Below are positions 38,123-46,784 of a stretch of DNA of 48,836 nt, piece by piece (the stretch's first letter is position 1; every line of letters starts with the position of its first letter). The notes under the pieces were generated by a model, which saw only the letters and a program-made list of their open reading frames with translations, ran no database searches and had not been told where the DNA came from. Source of the DNA: Clostridiales bacterium (lineage in GTDB: Bacteria; Bacillota; Clostridia; Christensenellales; DTU072); assembly GCA_012799455.1 (NCBI GenBank), contig JAAZLE010000039.1, positions 1 through 48,836 on the forward strand, in the 5' to 3' direction. The translations under genes and the position numbers were made by a program.

Positions 38123-38334
38123 AAAAAATCTCCTTAAAAAATATGATAAAAAAGTATTTTTAATACTAACACAATACTATCACGCACGCGCGTATTTAGT
38201 CAACATAAAGACAGCTTGTATACTCGTGTGTCGATTGACATATTTTATCTATGCATTATGCAAAGCAGTCAATAATTTACTATAATTTGTAGCCATAGAT
38301 ACAAAATATTTAATATTCATTTTTTATCAATTAG

Positions 38335-39477
38335 CTAATCATAACTGATTATTAAGTCTTCTAAAATATTTGTTTCAGAATTTTTATCGGAGGTGTAAAC
38401 ATATGTTTTAAATGAACCGTTTGTTTTTAACTTAATAATTCTACCGTGCATTGTAGTTTCTTCTACGTCGTATGATTCGGCTGAGGCGTTAGGAGTTATT
38501 GCCATTAATAATTTGTGTCCATTTTCTTCTACAAACATCGAAAGGCTTGATTCGTGATTATGCCCAAAGAAAAGTCCTGTAACATCTTTATTTTGCATAA
38601 TGGTTTCAAATAGTGGTGATGGCACAAAGGAGGGGGATATTCCACCATTTATTCCAAATACTTCAACTCTCCCTTGATTTACATATTCATACATTTCAAG
38701 TAAAGGGATGTGAGTAAACATTATAGATGGAACAATCTTACCTTGCTTTACTTTTAGTCTATTAAATTCGCTTGTATACCAATCGGTTTGTTCCTGTGTT
38801 ATGGGTAAGTAACTATGGGCAGAAGAATAATGAGAACCGCAATCTAGAATATATATGTTATACATAACACTTTTACCATTAAAAATTGGTATGGAATAAT
38901 TAGCTACGAGGTTTGACTTGGTTTCATCTTCGATGTTTTGTAAAAAAGTTTTTTGTTGATCATTTTCTTTAGGTGGACCTAGAAAGTATTGATAGGGTTC
39001 TAGCGCACTTAAAAAATCTTCTTTTTTAACACCGCTTTCTGTGTCATGATTTCCAAATGTTAGAGTCCAAACTTGCTCACGTTCCTCAAAAAGATCTGCT
39101 ATATATGTCAAAGTATCAATAGATACAGTGCCAAGAAAGTCGTATATAAAACTTAATGGAAATATTATATCTCCAGTTATCACAACTAAATCAGGATTTG
39201 TATCATCTAGTGCTTTATTTATAAACGATATGAGTGCAGGCTTTAAGCCATCTTGTACTGTTACTTCAAGAGAAGAAGCGCCTTCAATCCCTGCCCATTC
39301 GTGAAAGTCAGTTAGTTGTAAAATAGTGAATTCATCGTTTGTAAATTCAAGTCTTCGTATATTTTTCTCAATTGGTTTGTTAGTAGATATTGTGGTATAG
39401 AAAACACCAGTCCCAATGACTGCTACAGAAAAGGCTAAAAATATTGCTAAAAATACCCAAAAAACTCTTTTAATCAT
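38335..39477 (-). CDS. Membrane-anchored calcineurin-like metallophosphoesterase
   Basis: N-terminal TM; LQLTDFHEW, VITGDIIFP, TFGNHDTE, MFTHIPLLE, FFGHNHE. Confidence 0.85.
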   Translation of the reverse strand: MIKRVFWVFLAIFLAFSVAVIGTGVFYTTISTNKPIEKNIRRLEFTNDEFTILQLTDFHEWAGIEGASSLEVTVQDGLKPALISFINKALDDTNPDLVVITGDIIFPLSFIYDFLGTVSIDTLTYIADLFEEREQVWTLTFGNHDTESGVKKEDFLSALEPYQYFLGPPKENDQQKTFLQNIEDETKSNLVANYSIPIFNGKSVMYNIYILDCGSHYSSAHSYLPITQEQTDWYTSEFNRLKVKQGKIVPSIMFTHIPLLEMYEYVNQGRVEVFGINGGISPSFVPSPLFETIMQNKDVTGLFFGHNHESSLSMFVEENGHKLLMAITPNASAESYDVEETTMHGRIIKLKTNGSFKTYVYTSDKNSETNILEDLIISYD

Positions 39478-39555
39478 AGCTCCACTCTATGTTGTTATTA
39501 TAACAAATAAAAGAACACACAAAAAGATTGAGTTTAACTGTGTAAGCACAACAAA

Positions 39556-39588
39556 AAAGCACATTACTTTTAAAAAAGTAGTGTGCTT
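39556..39588 (-). terminator. Terminator of gdhA
   Basis: On - strand: agcacactacttttttaaaagtaatgtgctttttt. Confidence 0.75.
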
Positions 39589-39613
39589 GATGTGAATAAA
39601 TTTTAGTTGTAGG

Positions 39614-40870
39614 TTATGCTAAGAATCCCCGGAGTCTAAATGATGTTGTTAATCTTTGAAGAGCTAGGGCATATGCAGCAAGCCTAAATGTAATATCATA
39701 CTTTCTTTGAATTTCTAATACGTTTCTTAAGGCATTTGTCATATATCTATCTATAGTGTCATTAACTTCTTCTATTCTCCAGTGAGAGCCATTAATGTTT
39801 TGTACCCATTCGCAATAAGAAGCGATAACACCACCAGCGTTACACATAATGTCTGGTAGAACTGGAATGTTTCGTTCAAATAGAATTTCATCAGCTGCTA
39901 CGGTTGTAGGTCCATTTGCTGCTTCTAATACAACTTTTGCGTTAATATCTCCAGCATTAGATTTTGTGATTTGGTTTTCTAGTGCTGCTGGGATTAAGAA
40001 AGTGCATTCAGTACGTAAAAGCTCGGCATTATCGATTCTTTCAAAATCACCATTAGGATAATCTTTAAGTAGACCTTTATTCTTAACAAATTTCATAATG
40101 CTTGGTATATCTAAACCATTATAGTTGCGAATACCACCGCTTATATCGCTTATGGCAATGATTTTACATCCCATATTGTATAAGCATTCTGCAGAAACAC
40201 CACCTACATTACCAAGACCTTGTATAACAATAGTGCTGTCTTTAGGGCTATAGCCATACATCTTCATAAATTCTTGTGCAATCAAGCTAACGCCTCTACC
40301 AGTTGCTTCATGTCTTCCGTGAGATCCACCATTATCTACGTCTTTGCCTGTTACGACACCAAATACACAAACTCCCTCTAGTGTAGAATAAGTGTCCATA
40401 ATCCAGTTCATATGTTTAGCACTTGTGCCTAAATCAGGGGCAGGGATATCTCTTTGTGGTCCTATAACGGGCGATATAGATATTGCATATTTTCTTGTTA
40501 GTCGTTCAATTTCACTTTCGCTAAAATCTCTAGGATTAACACAGACACCACCTTTGGCTCCACCATATGGGAGATTTGCAACTGCGCATTTCATAGTCAT
40601 CCAAGCAGCTAGTGCCTTGATTTCATTAATTTCCACATCGGGACTGTATCTTATTCCACCTTTACCAGGTCCTCTTAACGTATTATGTTGTATTCTCCAA
40701 CCATCAAAATATTTAGTACTTCCATCATCCATTCTGACTGGGATTGTTACTTTCAGTTCACTTTCCGTATGTTTTAAAAACTCATATTCGCTAAGCTTCA
40801 TGCCTATAGCTTTTGCAGCTTTATCAAGAGTTTCTGTGAAGTTTAAAAAAGGATTGTAATTGTTACTCAT
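39614..40870 (-). CDS. gdhA: Glutamate dehydrogenase (Glu/Leu/Phe/Val family)
   Basis: GPGKGGIRYSPDV; MTMKCAVANLPYGGAKGGV; ATGRGV; start ATG 40870 with RBS ggaggt. Confidence 0.93.
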   Translation of the reverse strand: MSNNYNPFLNFTETLDKAAKAIGMKLSEYEFLKHTESELKVTIPVRMDDGSTKYFDGWRIQHNTLRGPGKGGIRYSPDVEINEIKALAAWMTMKCAVANLPYGGAKGGVCVNPRDFSESEIERLTRKYAISISPVIGPQRDIPAPDLGTSAKHMNWIMDTYSTLEGVCVFGVVTGKDVDNGGSHGRHEATGRGVSLIAQEFMKMYGYSPKDSTIVIQGLGNVGGVSAECLYNMGCKIIAISDISGGIRNYNGLDIPSIMKFVKNKGLLKDYPNGDFERIDNAELLRTECTFLIPAALENQITKSNAGDINAKVVLEAANGPTTVAADEILFERNIPVLPDIMCNAGGVIASYCEWVQNINGSHWRIEEVNDTIDRYMTNALRNVLEIQRKYDITFRLAAYALALQRLTTSFRLRGFLA

Positions 40871-40996
40871 GCTAGTACCTCCAAAATAATTAGATATAAT
40901 AATATCACTGTGAAAAAAAATGCACAAGGATTTTAAAAGAAAAAATAAATGAGCTAGACATTTAATTCATTGTTATTTTTCTGTTTTATTATATAA

Positions 40997-41047
40997 AAAC
41001 AAAAAATATTTTTAAATTAAGCACAGAAACAAAAAATATTTTTAAAT
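40997..41047. repeat. Direct repeat, two copies of AAACAAAAAATATTTTTAAAT, 30-bp period
   Basis: Copies at 40997-41017 and 41027-41047, upstream of gdhA. Confidence 0.8.
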
Positions 41048-41084
41048 ATTAGACCCCTAACAATAAACATATAAGAAATAAAAA

Positions 41085-41109
41085 AGGAGCTACATTTTTT
41101 GTAACTCCT
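41085..41109 (-). terminator. Terminator of pnt operon
   Basis: On - strand: aggagttacaaaaaatgtagctccttttttatt. Confidence 0.8.
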
Positions 41110-41135
41110 CATCTTAACTTAAATTTATACCATGT

Positions 41136-43736
41136 TTATGAGAGCTTAGATATAAAGTCTTGTAAGGTATCCTTTGCGTTACCGAGATAGAGATATACTC
41201 CGTGCTTTCTTGTGTAAATAGGATTATCTACTCCAGCATATCCAGGACTTGTATCATAGTTAAAGATAAATATGTTTTTACAGTCATTTACATGAAGTAC
41301 TGGCATACCGTAAATAGGGGTGTCAACCTCTGTATTAGCAGCAGGGTTTAAAACGTCATTTGCACCAATAACAATGGTAGCATCAGCGTCTTTAAACTCA
41401 TCGTTTATAGCATCCATTTCATATAGATCTTCATAATCTACATCTGCTTCACAAAGTAAGACATTCATATGTCCTGGCATACGTCCTGCAACAGGGTGAA
41501 TGGCAAACTTAACGCTAGCCCCATATCCACGTAGTTTATCAGCGAGCTCTTTTACAAGGTGCTGTGCTTGGGCAATAGCCATCCCGTACCCAGGTACAAT
41601 TAATACATGTTTTGCTTCTTTGAGTAAATTAACTGCATCTATATTTTCTTCAACATTTATTTCTTCAACCTTAACTTCATCGATAGTTGTGCTATCAAGG
41701 TTTTCTATGAATGCCTTTAGAGTGTCTGCTGCATTTCCTAGATACAAGTGCACACCTTCTTCTCTATGGTAAATAGGGTTATCTACTCCTGCGTATCCAG
41801 GACTCTTATCATAGTTGAATATGAATATGTTTTTACAGTCATTCACATGAAGTACTGGCATGCCATAAATAGGGGTATCAACCTCTGTATTAGCAGCAGG
41901 GTTTAAAACGTCATTTGCCCCTACAACAATAGTAGCATCGGCATCTTTAAATTCGTCATTAATAGCATCCATTTCATATAGATCTTCATAATCTACATCT
42001 GCTTCACAAAGTAGAACATTCATATGTCCAGGCATTCGTCCTGCAACGGGGTGAATAGCGAACTTAACATTTGCTCCATAACCACGTAGTTTATCAGCAA
42101 GTTCTTTGACTAGGTGCTGCGCTTGAGCTATTGCCATTCCGTAACCTGGAACAATTATTACATTCTTTGCCGTTTTTAATACTGCTTGCTCATTAGACTT
42201 TGTTTCGGCTACCTGTTCAGCTACGGTTTCCTCGGAGGTTTCTGTTTCATTCATAAAAGCCTTTAAAGTCTCTGCAGCATTTCCTAAATGCATGTATAAC
42301 CCTTCAGTTCTATCATAGATAGGATTGTTTACACCAGCATACCCTGGTTTTTTGTCATAGTTAAATATGAATATGTTTTTACAATCAGCTACATGAAGTA
42401 CTGGCATGCCGTAAATAGGGGTATCAACCTCGGTATTAGCAGCGGGGTTTAAAACGTCATTTGCACCAATAACAATAGTAGCATCAGCATCTTTAAACTC
42501 ATCATTTATAGCATCCATTTCATATAGATCTTCATAGTCAACATCTGCTTCACAAAGCAAGACATTCATATGTCCTGGCATACGTCCTGCCACTGGGTGG
42601 ATTGCATATTTAACTTCTGCACCAAAACCTCTTATCATATCAGCTAAAGCCTTAACTAAATATTGTGCTTGAGCAATAGCCATTCCATATCCAGGAACAA
42701 TTATAACTTTCTTAGCATTTCTTAGGATATCCATTTGATTAATCTTAGTGGCTTCTTTCTTTGGAGCGGACTCTTTAACTTCCTCATCAGCTTTTGGAGC
42801 TGCAGTAGCCTTAGTGCCATGAGTGGAAGTTTTACCAGTTAAAATATCAAGAAGTTTTCTATTCATGGATTTACACATCGCTTGTGTTAGTAGTAGCCCA
42901 GAAGCTCCAACGATACCACCGATTGCTACTAAAAGTAAGTCATTCATTGCAAGACCTGCAATAGCACCAGCGACACCAGATAAGCTGTTTAGTAGTGAAA
43001 TAGTGATTGGCATGTCTGCTCCACCTACTCTGATACTGAATATAACTCCAAAGGCAAGAGATGATAAAAGGATTACCGCCATGAGTGTTCCCATTTCCCA
43101 ACCAGTGTTTGTTATAACGCCCGTAGCTCCAAGTATGGTAGCTAGTAAACTTGCTAAAAGTGATATGATTAGGCTCCCCATTGTAAGAGACATGTGACCC
43201 TTAAGCACAACTGGCTTTTGTGGAATTAAACGATGTAGTTTACCTGCAGCTATTAAACTACCTGATAAAGTGGCTGCTCCAACTACTATGGCAAGAGCAG
43301 AAGTTAGGAGTGAAAAAGCATTGGTAGATAAAATTTCTTCCCCTGAAATAAGGTCAAAGCTAGCTGGGGCAATACCCATCAAAGATAGGCAACCAACTAT
43401 AAAAGATGCAGCTCCTCCGATACCGTTTAGCAGGGCAACCATTTGCGGCATCTCAATCATTTTAACTTTTTTTGTTATAACGATACCGATTATAAAAGCA
43501 ATACCTAGTGATATGTAAATAATGATTTGACCTATGTTTTTAGGATTAAGTACTGGAGTTTTCCCTTCAACAGAAATCATAAGGTTGACCATAGTTAATA
43601 TTATGGCACCAGCCATACAAACCGCACTAAGAATGTTTCCTAGTCTAGATAGCTTAACTTTACTCATTAAATAGATTCCAACCAGAACTCCTACGATTAA
43701 AACACTTGAAAGGATATAGTAAATTATTGGTGACAT
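41136..43736 (-). CDS. pntB: Transhydrogenase beta subunit with three tandem NADP(H)-binding domains III
   Basis: N-terminal TM domain (~300 aa) then three copies of VPGYGMAIAQAQ...IHPVAGRMPGHMNVLLCEADV...GANDVLNPAANTEVDTPIYGMPVLHV.DCKNIFIFNYD; start overlaps upstream stop (TAATG). Confidence 0.95.
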   Translation of the reverse strand: MSPIIYYILSSVLIVGVLVGIYLMSKVKLSRLGNILSAVCMAGAIILTMVNLMISVEGKTPVLNPKNIGQIIIYISLGIAFIIGIVITKKVKMIEMPQMVALLNGIGGAASFIVGCLSLMGIAPASFDLISGEEILSTNAFSLLTSALAIVVGAATLSGSLIAAGKLHRLIPQKPVVLKGHMSLTMGSLIISLLASLLATILGATGVITNTGWEMGTLMAVILLSSLAFGVIFSIRVGGADMPITISLLNSLSGVAGAIAGLAMNDLLLVAIGGIVGASGLLLTQAMCKSMNRKLLDILTGKTSTHGTKATAAPKADEEVKESAPKKEATKINQMDILRNAKKVIIVPGYGMAIAQAQYLVKALADMIRGFGAEVKYAIHPVAGRMPGHMNVLLCEADVDYEDLYEMDAINDEFKDADATIVIGANDVLNPAANTEVDTPIYGMPVLHVADCKNIFIFNYDKKPGYAGVNNPIYDRTEGLYMHLGNAAETLKAFMNETETSEETVAEQVAETKSNEQAVLKTAKNVIIVPGYGMAIAQAQHLVKELADKLRGYGANVKFAIHPVAGRMPGHMNVLLCEADVDYEDLYEMDAINDEFKDADATIVVGANDVLNPAANTEVDTPIYGMPVLHVNDCKNIFIFNYDKSPGYAGVDNPIYHREEGVHLYLGNAADTLKAFIENLDSTTIDEVKVEEINVEENIDAVNLLKEAKHVLIVPGYGMAIAQAQHLVKELADKLRGYGASVKFAIHPVAGRMPGHMNVLLCEADVDYEDLYEMDAINDEFKDADATIVIGANDVLNPAANTEVDTPIYGMPVLHVNDCKNIFIFNYDTSPGYAGVDNPIYTRKHGVYLYLGNAKDTLQDFISKLS
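41139..41639 (-). repeat. PntB domain III copy 3
   Basis: Residues ~700-866 of PntB. Confidence 0.9.
41697..42191 (-). repeat. PntB domain III copy 2
   Basis: Residues ~516-680 of PntB. Confidence 0.9.
42246..42731 (-). repeat. PntB domain III copy 1
   Basis: Residues ~336-497 of PntB. Confidence 0.9.
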
Positions 43737-44053
43737 TAGTTTTTACCTCCTTTCTTATTCTTTCTTTTTACAATCATGCCTAGCATTCTGTCTGTAACAC
43801 CGAATCCACCGACTACATTAACCATGGCTAAAATTATTGCAGCACCACCTGCAATAGCTGCAAGCCAAAAATTATTCATGCTAATTAACACTGCTGTGGC
43901 AGTAATTGCGCCAAGGACAGTAATTCCCGAAAGTGCATTCATGCCTGACATTAGTGGGGTATGTAGTAGACTAGGGATTTGTCGGATTAAAAAATATCCT
44001 ACGATGGTTGAAACTACGAATACGGCAAGTAATATGCCTTGCATTGGGGTCAT
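43736..44053 (-). CDS. pntAB: Transhydrogenase alpha subunit, membrane domain II part
   Basis: 105-aa hydrophobic; FFLI-type SLLHTPLMSGMNALSGITVLGA typical of PntA C-terminal domain; RBS ggagga. Confidence 0.92.
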   Translation of the reverse strand: MTPMQGILLAVFVVSTIVGYFLIRQIPSLLHTPLMSGMNALSGITVLGAITATAVLISMNNFWLAAIAGGAAIILAMVNVVGGFGVTDRMLGMIVKRKNKKGGKN

Positions 44054-44158
44054 AAGCTCTCCTCCTTTAAGCGTACATAATGATTACGCATACTTAAGTT
44101 ATCTATGGGCATAATCCCAAAGGTTGAAATGCATAAAATGTCATTTCAGTTACAAAAG

Positions 44159-44187
44159 AATTGCCCTACCTGTTGAGTAGGGCAATT
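44159..44187 (-). terminator. Stable hairpin between pntAA and pntAB
   Basis: On - strand: ATTGCCCTAC tcaacag GTAGGGCAAT then TCTTTTG. Confidence 0.6.
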
Positions 44188-44199
44188 AGTAGTTTTAAG

Positions 44200-45363
44200 T
44201 TAAGCAATACCCATTGCGTGTTTAGTGCCTAGGTGTACTAAGACCCCATTTTCACAAACAAGGGTGCTAGATACAATTTCATCACTATGATCTAAGACTA
44301 TCTTATCATCCTTAACTAGATATTTGAGGAAATTGTATATATTTTGTGCAAACATCCATGTTGAACTAGTAGGTAGTAGTCCTGGAATATTCTTTATACC
44401 AATCATTGATACATGATGCTTAACTTCAGTTGTTCCAGGAGGTGTTAGCGAACAGTTTCCTCCTTGGTCAATAGAGATATCAACAATTGCTGAACCAGGT
44501 TTCATAGATTTTACCATCTCTTCTGTAATTAGAATAGGAGCAACTTCGCCAAACACTAGGGCGGAGCAGAAAACTATATCAGCATCTGCTACAGCTTCTT
44601 TTAGGTTTTCTCTTTCTACTTTAAGCCATTTTTCAGATAGTGCATTTGCATGTTTTCCATCTGGAGAAACGGCAATTTCTTGTGGTATATCTAGAGGTAC
44701 AATTTTAGCACCCAAGCTCATGGCTTGTTCAACAGCATCTTTTCTAATATCTGCAGCATACACAACTGCTCCTAGCCCCTTAGCAGTAGCTATTGCTCTT
44801 AAACCTGCAACACCAGCTCCTAAAACGAGAACTTTGCTTGGTCTTATCATTCCAACAGCTGAACCTATCATAGGTAAAAACTTAGAAACAGCATTTGCAC
44901 CAAGAAGCATTCCTTTATATCCAGCGCATGTACTCATAGAGCTTAATGCATCCATGTTTTGTGCTCTAGATATTCTAGGAATACCATCAAGAGTTAGGGC
45001 AGTGACACCTTTTGCAGTTAAATTCTTTACCATTTCATGGTTTACGGGGCTCGCTGGATGAATAAATGTAATTAGAACCTGGCCTTTATGCATAAGGTCG
45101 ACCTCATGAATATTTAAATTGGTATTAAATTGAGGTTCTTTAACTTTTAAGATGACATTAGCATCACTAAATAGTTTCTTTACATCAGTGACGACTTTCG
45201 CTCCTGCGTTTACATATTCATCATCAATAAAAAAAGCGCCTATACCAGCACCTTTTTCAATTAAGACGGTGTGCCCGTCTGCAATCATTTTTGCAACTGT
45301 TTCTGGCGATGCAGCAACTCTATTCTCACCAGGCATGATTTCTTTTGGAATACCGATAATCAT
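44200..45363 (-). CDS. pntAA: Transhydrogenase alpha subunit, NAD(H)-binding domain I part
   Basis: MIIGIPKEIMPGENRVAASPETV; VLVLGAGVAGLRAIATAKGLGAVVYAADIR; SIDQGGNCSLTPPG. Confidence 0.93.
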   Translation of the reverse strand: MIIGIPKEIMPGENRVAASPETVAKMIADGHTVLIEKGAGIGAFFIDDEYVNAGAKVVTDVKKLFSDANVILKVKEPQFNTNLNIHEVDLMHKGQVLITFIHPASPVNHEMVKNLTAKGVTALTLDGIPRISRAQNMDALSSMSTCAGYKGMLLGANAVSKFLPMIGSAVGMIRPSKVLVLGAGVAGLRAIATAKGLGAVVYAADIRKDAVEQAMSLGAKIVPLDIPQEIAVSPDGKHANALSEKWLKVERENLKEAVADADIVFCSALVFGEVAPILITEEMVKSMKPGSAIVDISIDQGGNCSLTPPGTTEVKHHVSMIGIKNIPGLLPTSSTWMFAQNIYNFLKYLVKDDKIVLDHSDEIVSSTLVCENGVLVHLGTKHAMGIA

Positions 45364-45401
45364 AAAATAAACCCTCCCTAAAAATATTTTTTCAACAGGG
45401 C

Positions 45402-45433
45402 ACTAGAGTGCTAGTTTTGTATAACACTCTAGT
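45402..45433. promoter_or_regulatory. 9-bp perfect inverted repeat upstream of pntAA
   Basis: ACTAGAGTG ctagttttgtataa CACTCTAGT. Confidence 0.5.
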
Positions 45434-45507
45434 CCATCTTTATTCTATGATATTTCCGATATTATTGCTAGACTTAAATAAATTTGACGGAAAAAACGAT
45501 AAATAAA

Positions 45508-45972
45508 CTAAATTTTTCTGATATTTGCGTCTGGAACAATAGCAATTTCGTTTTTAGGTGAATTTAGCACGATGCTTGTTTTTGTTTTAGCAACGCCTTC
45601 GATCCTCTTTATATCATTTAAAATGTCTTGTAGGGTATTTGTGTTTTGGGTAACAACTTTTAAGTAGAAGTCATGGTCTCCTGCCATATAATGGCATTCT
45701 GTTATATACATATTTTCCATAACTGCTTTTATGAACCTATCGTTGTATCTTGGGTGCTCTATCACAACTGTAATAATTGCAGTAACATCTAGATTAACTT
45801 TACGTGGGTCTAGTATTGCGGTATATCCAGAAATAATACCAGATTTTTCAAGTTTTCTGATACGCTCAATTACAGCAGAGGTTGAGAGTCCGATGTCTTT
45901 AGAAATATCGCTAGCATTAATTCTAGCATTGGCTACTAAGTGTTTAATAATTTGAACATCTTTTTTATCCAT
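45508..45972 (-). CDS. Lrp/AsnC family transcriptional regulator
   Basis: MDKKDVQIIKHLVANARINASDISKDIGLSTSAVIERIRKLEKSGIISGYTAILDPRKV. Confidence 0.93.
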   Translation of the reverse strand: MDKKDVQIIKHLVANARINASDISKDIGLSTSAVIERIRKLEKSGIISGYTAILDPRKVNLDVTAIITVVIEHPRYNDRFIKAVMENMYITECHYMAGDHDFYLKVVTQNTNTLQDILNDIKRIEGVAKTKTSIVLNSPKNEIAIVPDANIRKI

Positions 45973-46784
45973 TTTTTTGCTCCTCGATAAATAGTATTAT
46001 GCTGTTTTCTAAGCGTTGGTTTTAATGGGCTGTGGTTAGCAAAAATAAGAGTTTACTCTTGTAAACCTAGCTCCCAACCATTAAAAATAACATAGTTACA
46101 TTATATAAAAATCATAAATTATCTGTAAACAAATAATTAATTCCCCACCAAAAAACATAAAAATAACCCTCAAAATCCCAAAAAACTCCCCAAATTCACG
46201 CCAAAACTCCCAAAAGCCTCCATCTAACCCCTCAAAACCCACAATTTTGCCAAACAGTAAATAAAATGTAAAACAACTCTATTCTATGTAAAATCATATG
46301 TATTATTAGGTGCTTGTCAAGATTCCGAAGGTGAATATGCTGTAAAAATGATCGTGAATAAAAAAACATAGTGGATAGTGTAGAAATATTTACGTTAGCT
46401 CAATCAAAAGGAACACTAACAACAAAAAAGAACCCTTCCACTTCGCAGAAAACTGATAGTTTCCCACTCGGCATGGCCGTTACAGGACAAAGCCCTCTCG
46501 TATCCAATTCGGGTTCCTCTGCTATTAGTATAAAAGAATCTAAAATAAAATCAAGGGGGTAGCTCAGTCATTAAAGAAACCACATTGCAAGCTTAACTTC
46601 ACGTCTCTAGCGTTTACCTTCTATGTATGGAGATTTTTATAATATATAGCCATCTTTTTAATGACGGTTTTTAGGTAAGTTTTGGGTACAGATTAGGTAC
46701 AAACAAATTATTTTAAATAATCTCAAATGAGCTAAAATGGGCGAAATGAGCCGAAATACGCTTGAAATAATCTCAAATAATCTA

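Noticed and set aside
38180-38195. acgcacgcgcgtatt as a partner operator of the palindrome at 27665
   Set aside because: Only a short CG-rich core is shared; no real symmetry match.
41136-42731. PntB triplication as a simple assembly duplication
   Set aside because: The copies differ at many silent positions and have distinct linkers, which misassembly of one repeat would not create; still worth long-read confirmation.
46556-46572. tRNA-like 5' start ggggGTAGCTCAGTC
   Set aside because: No matching acceptor, anticodon or T-arm follows; too short to call a tRNA remnant.
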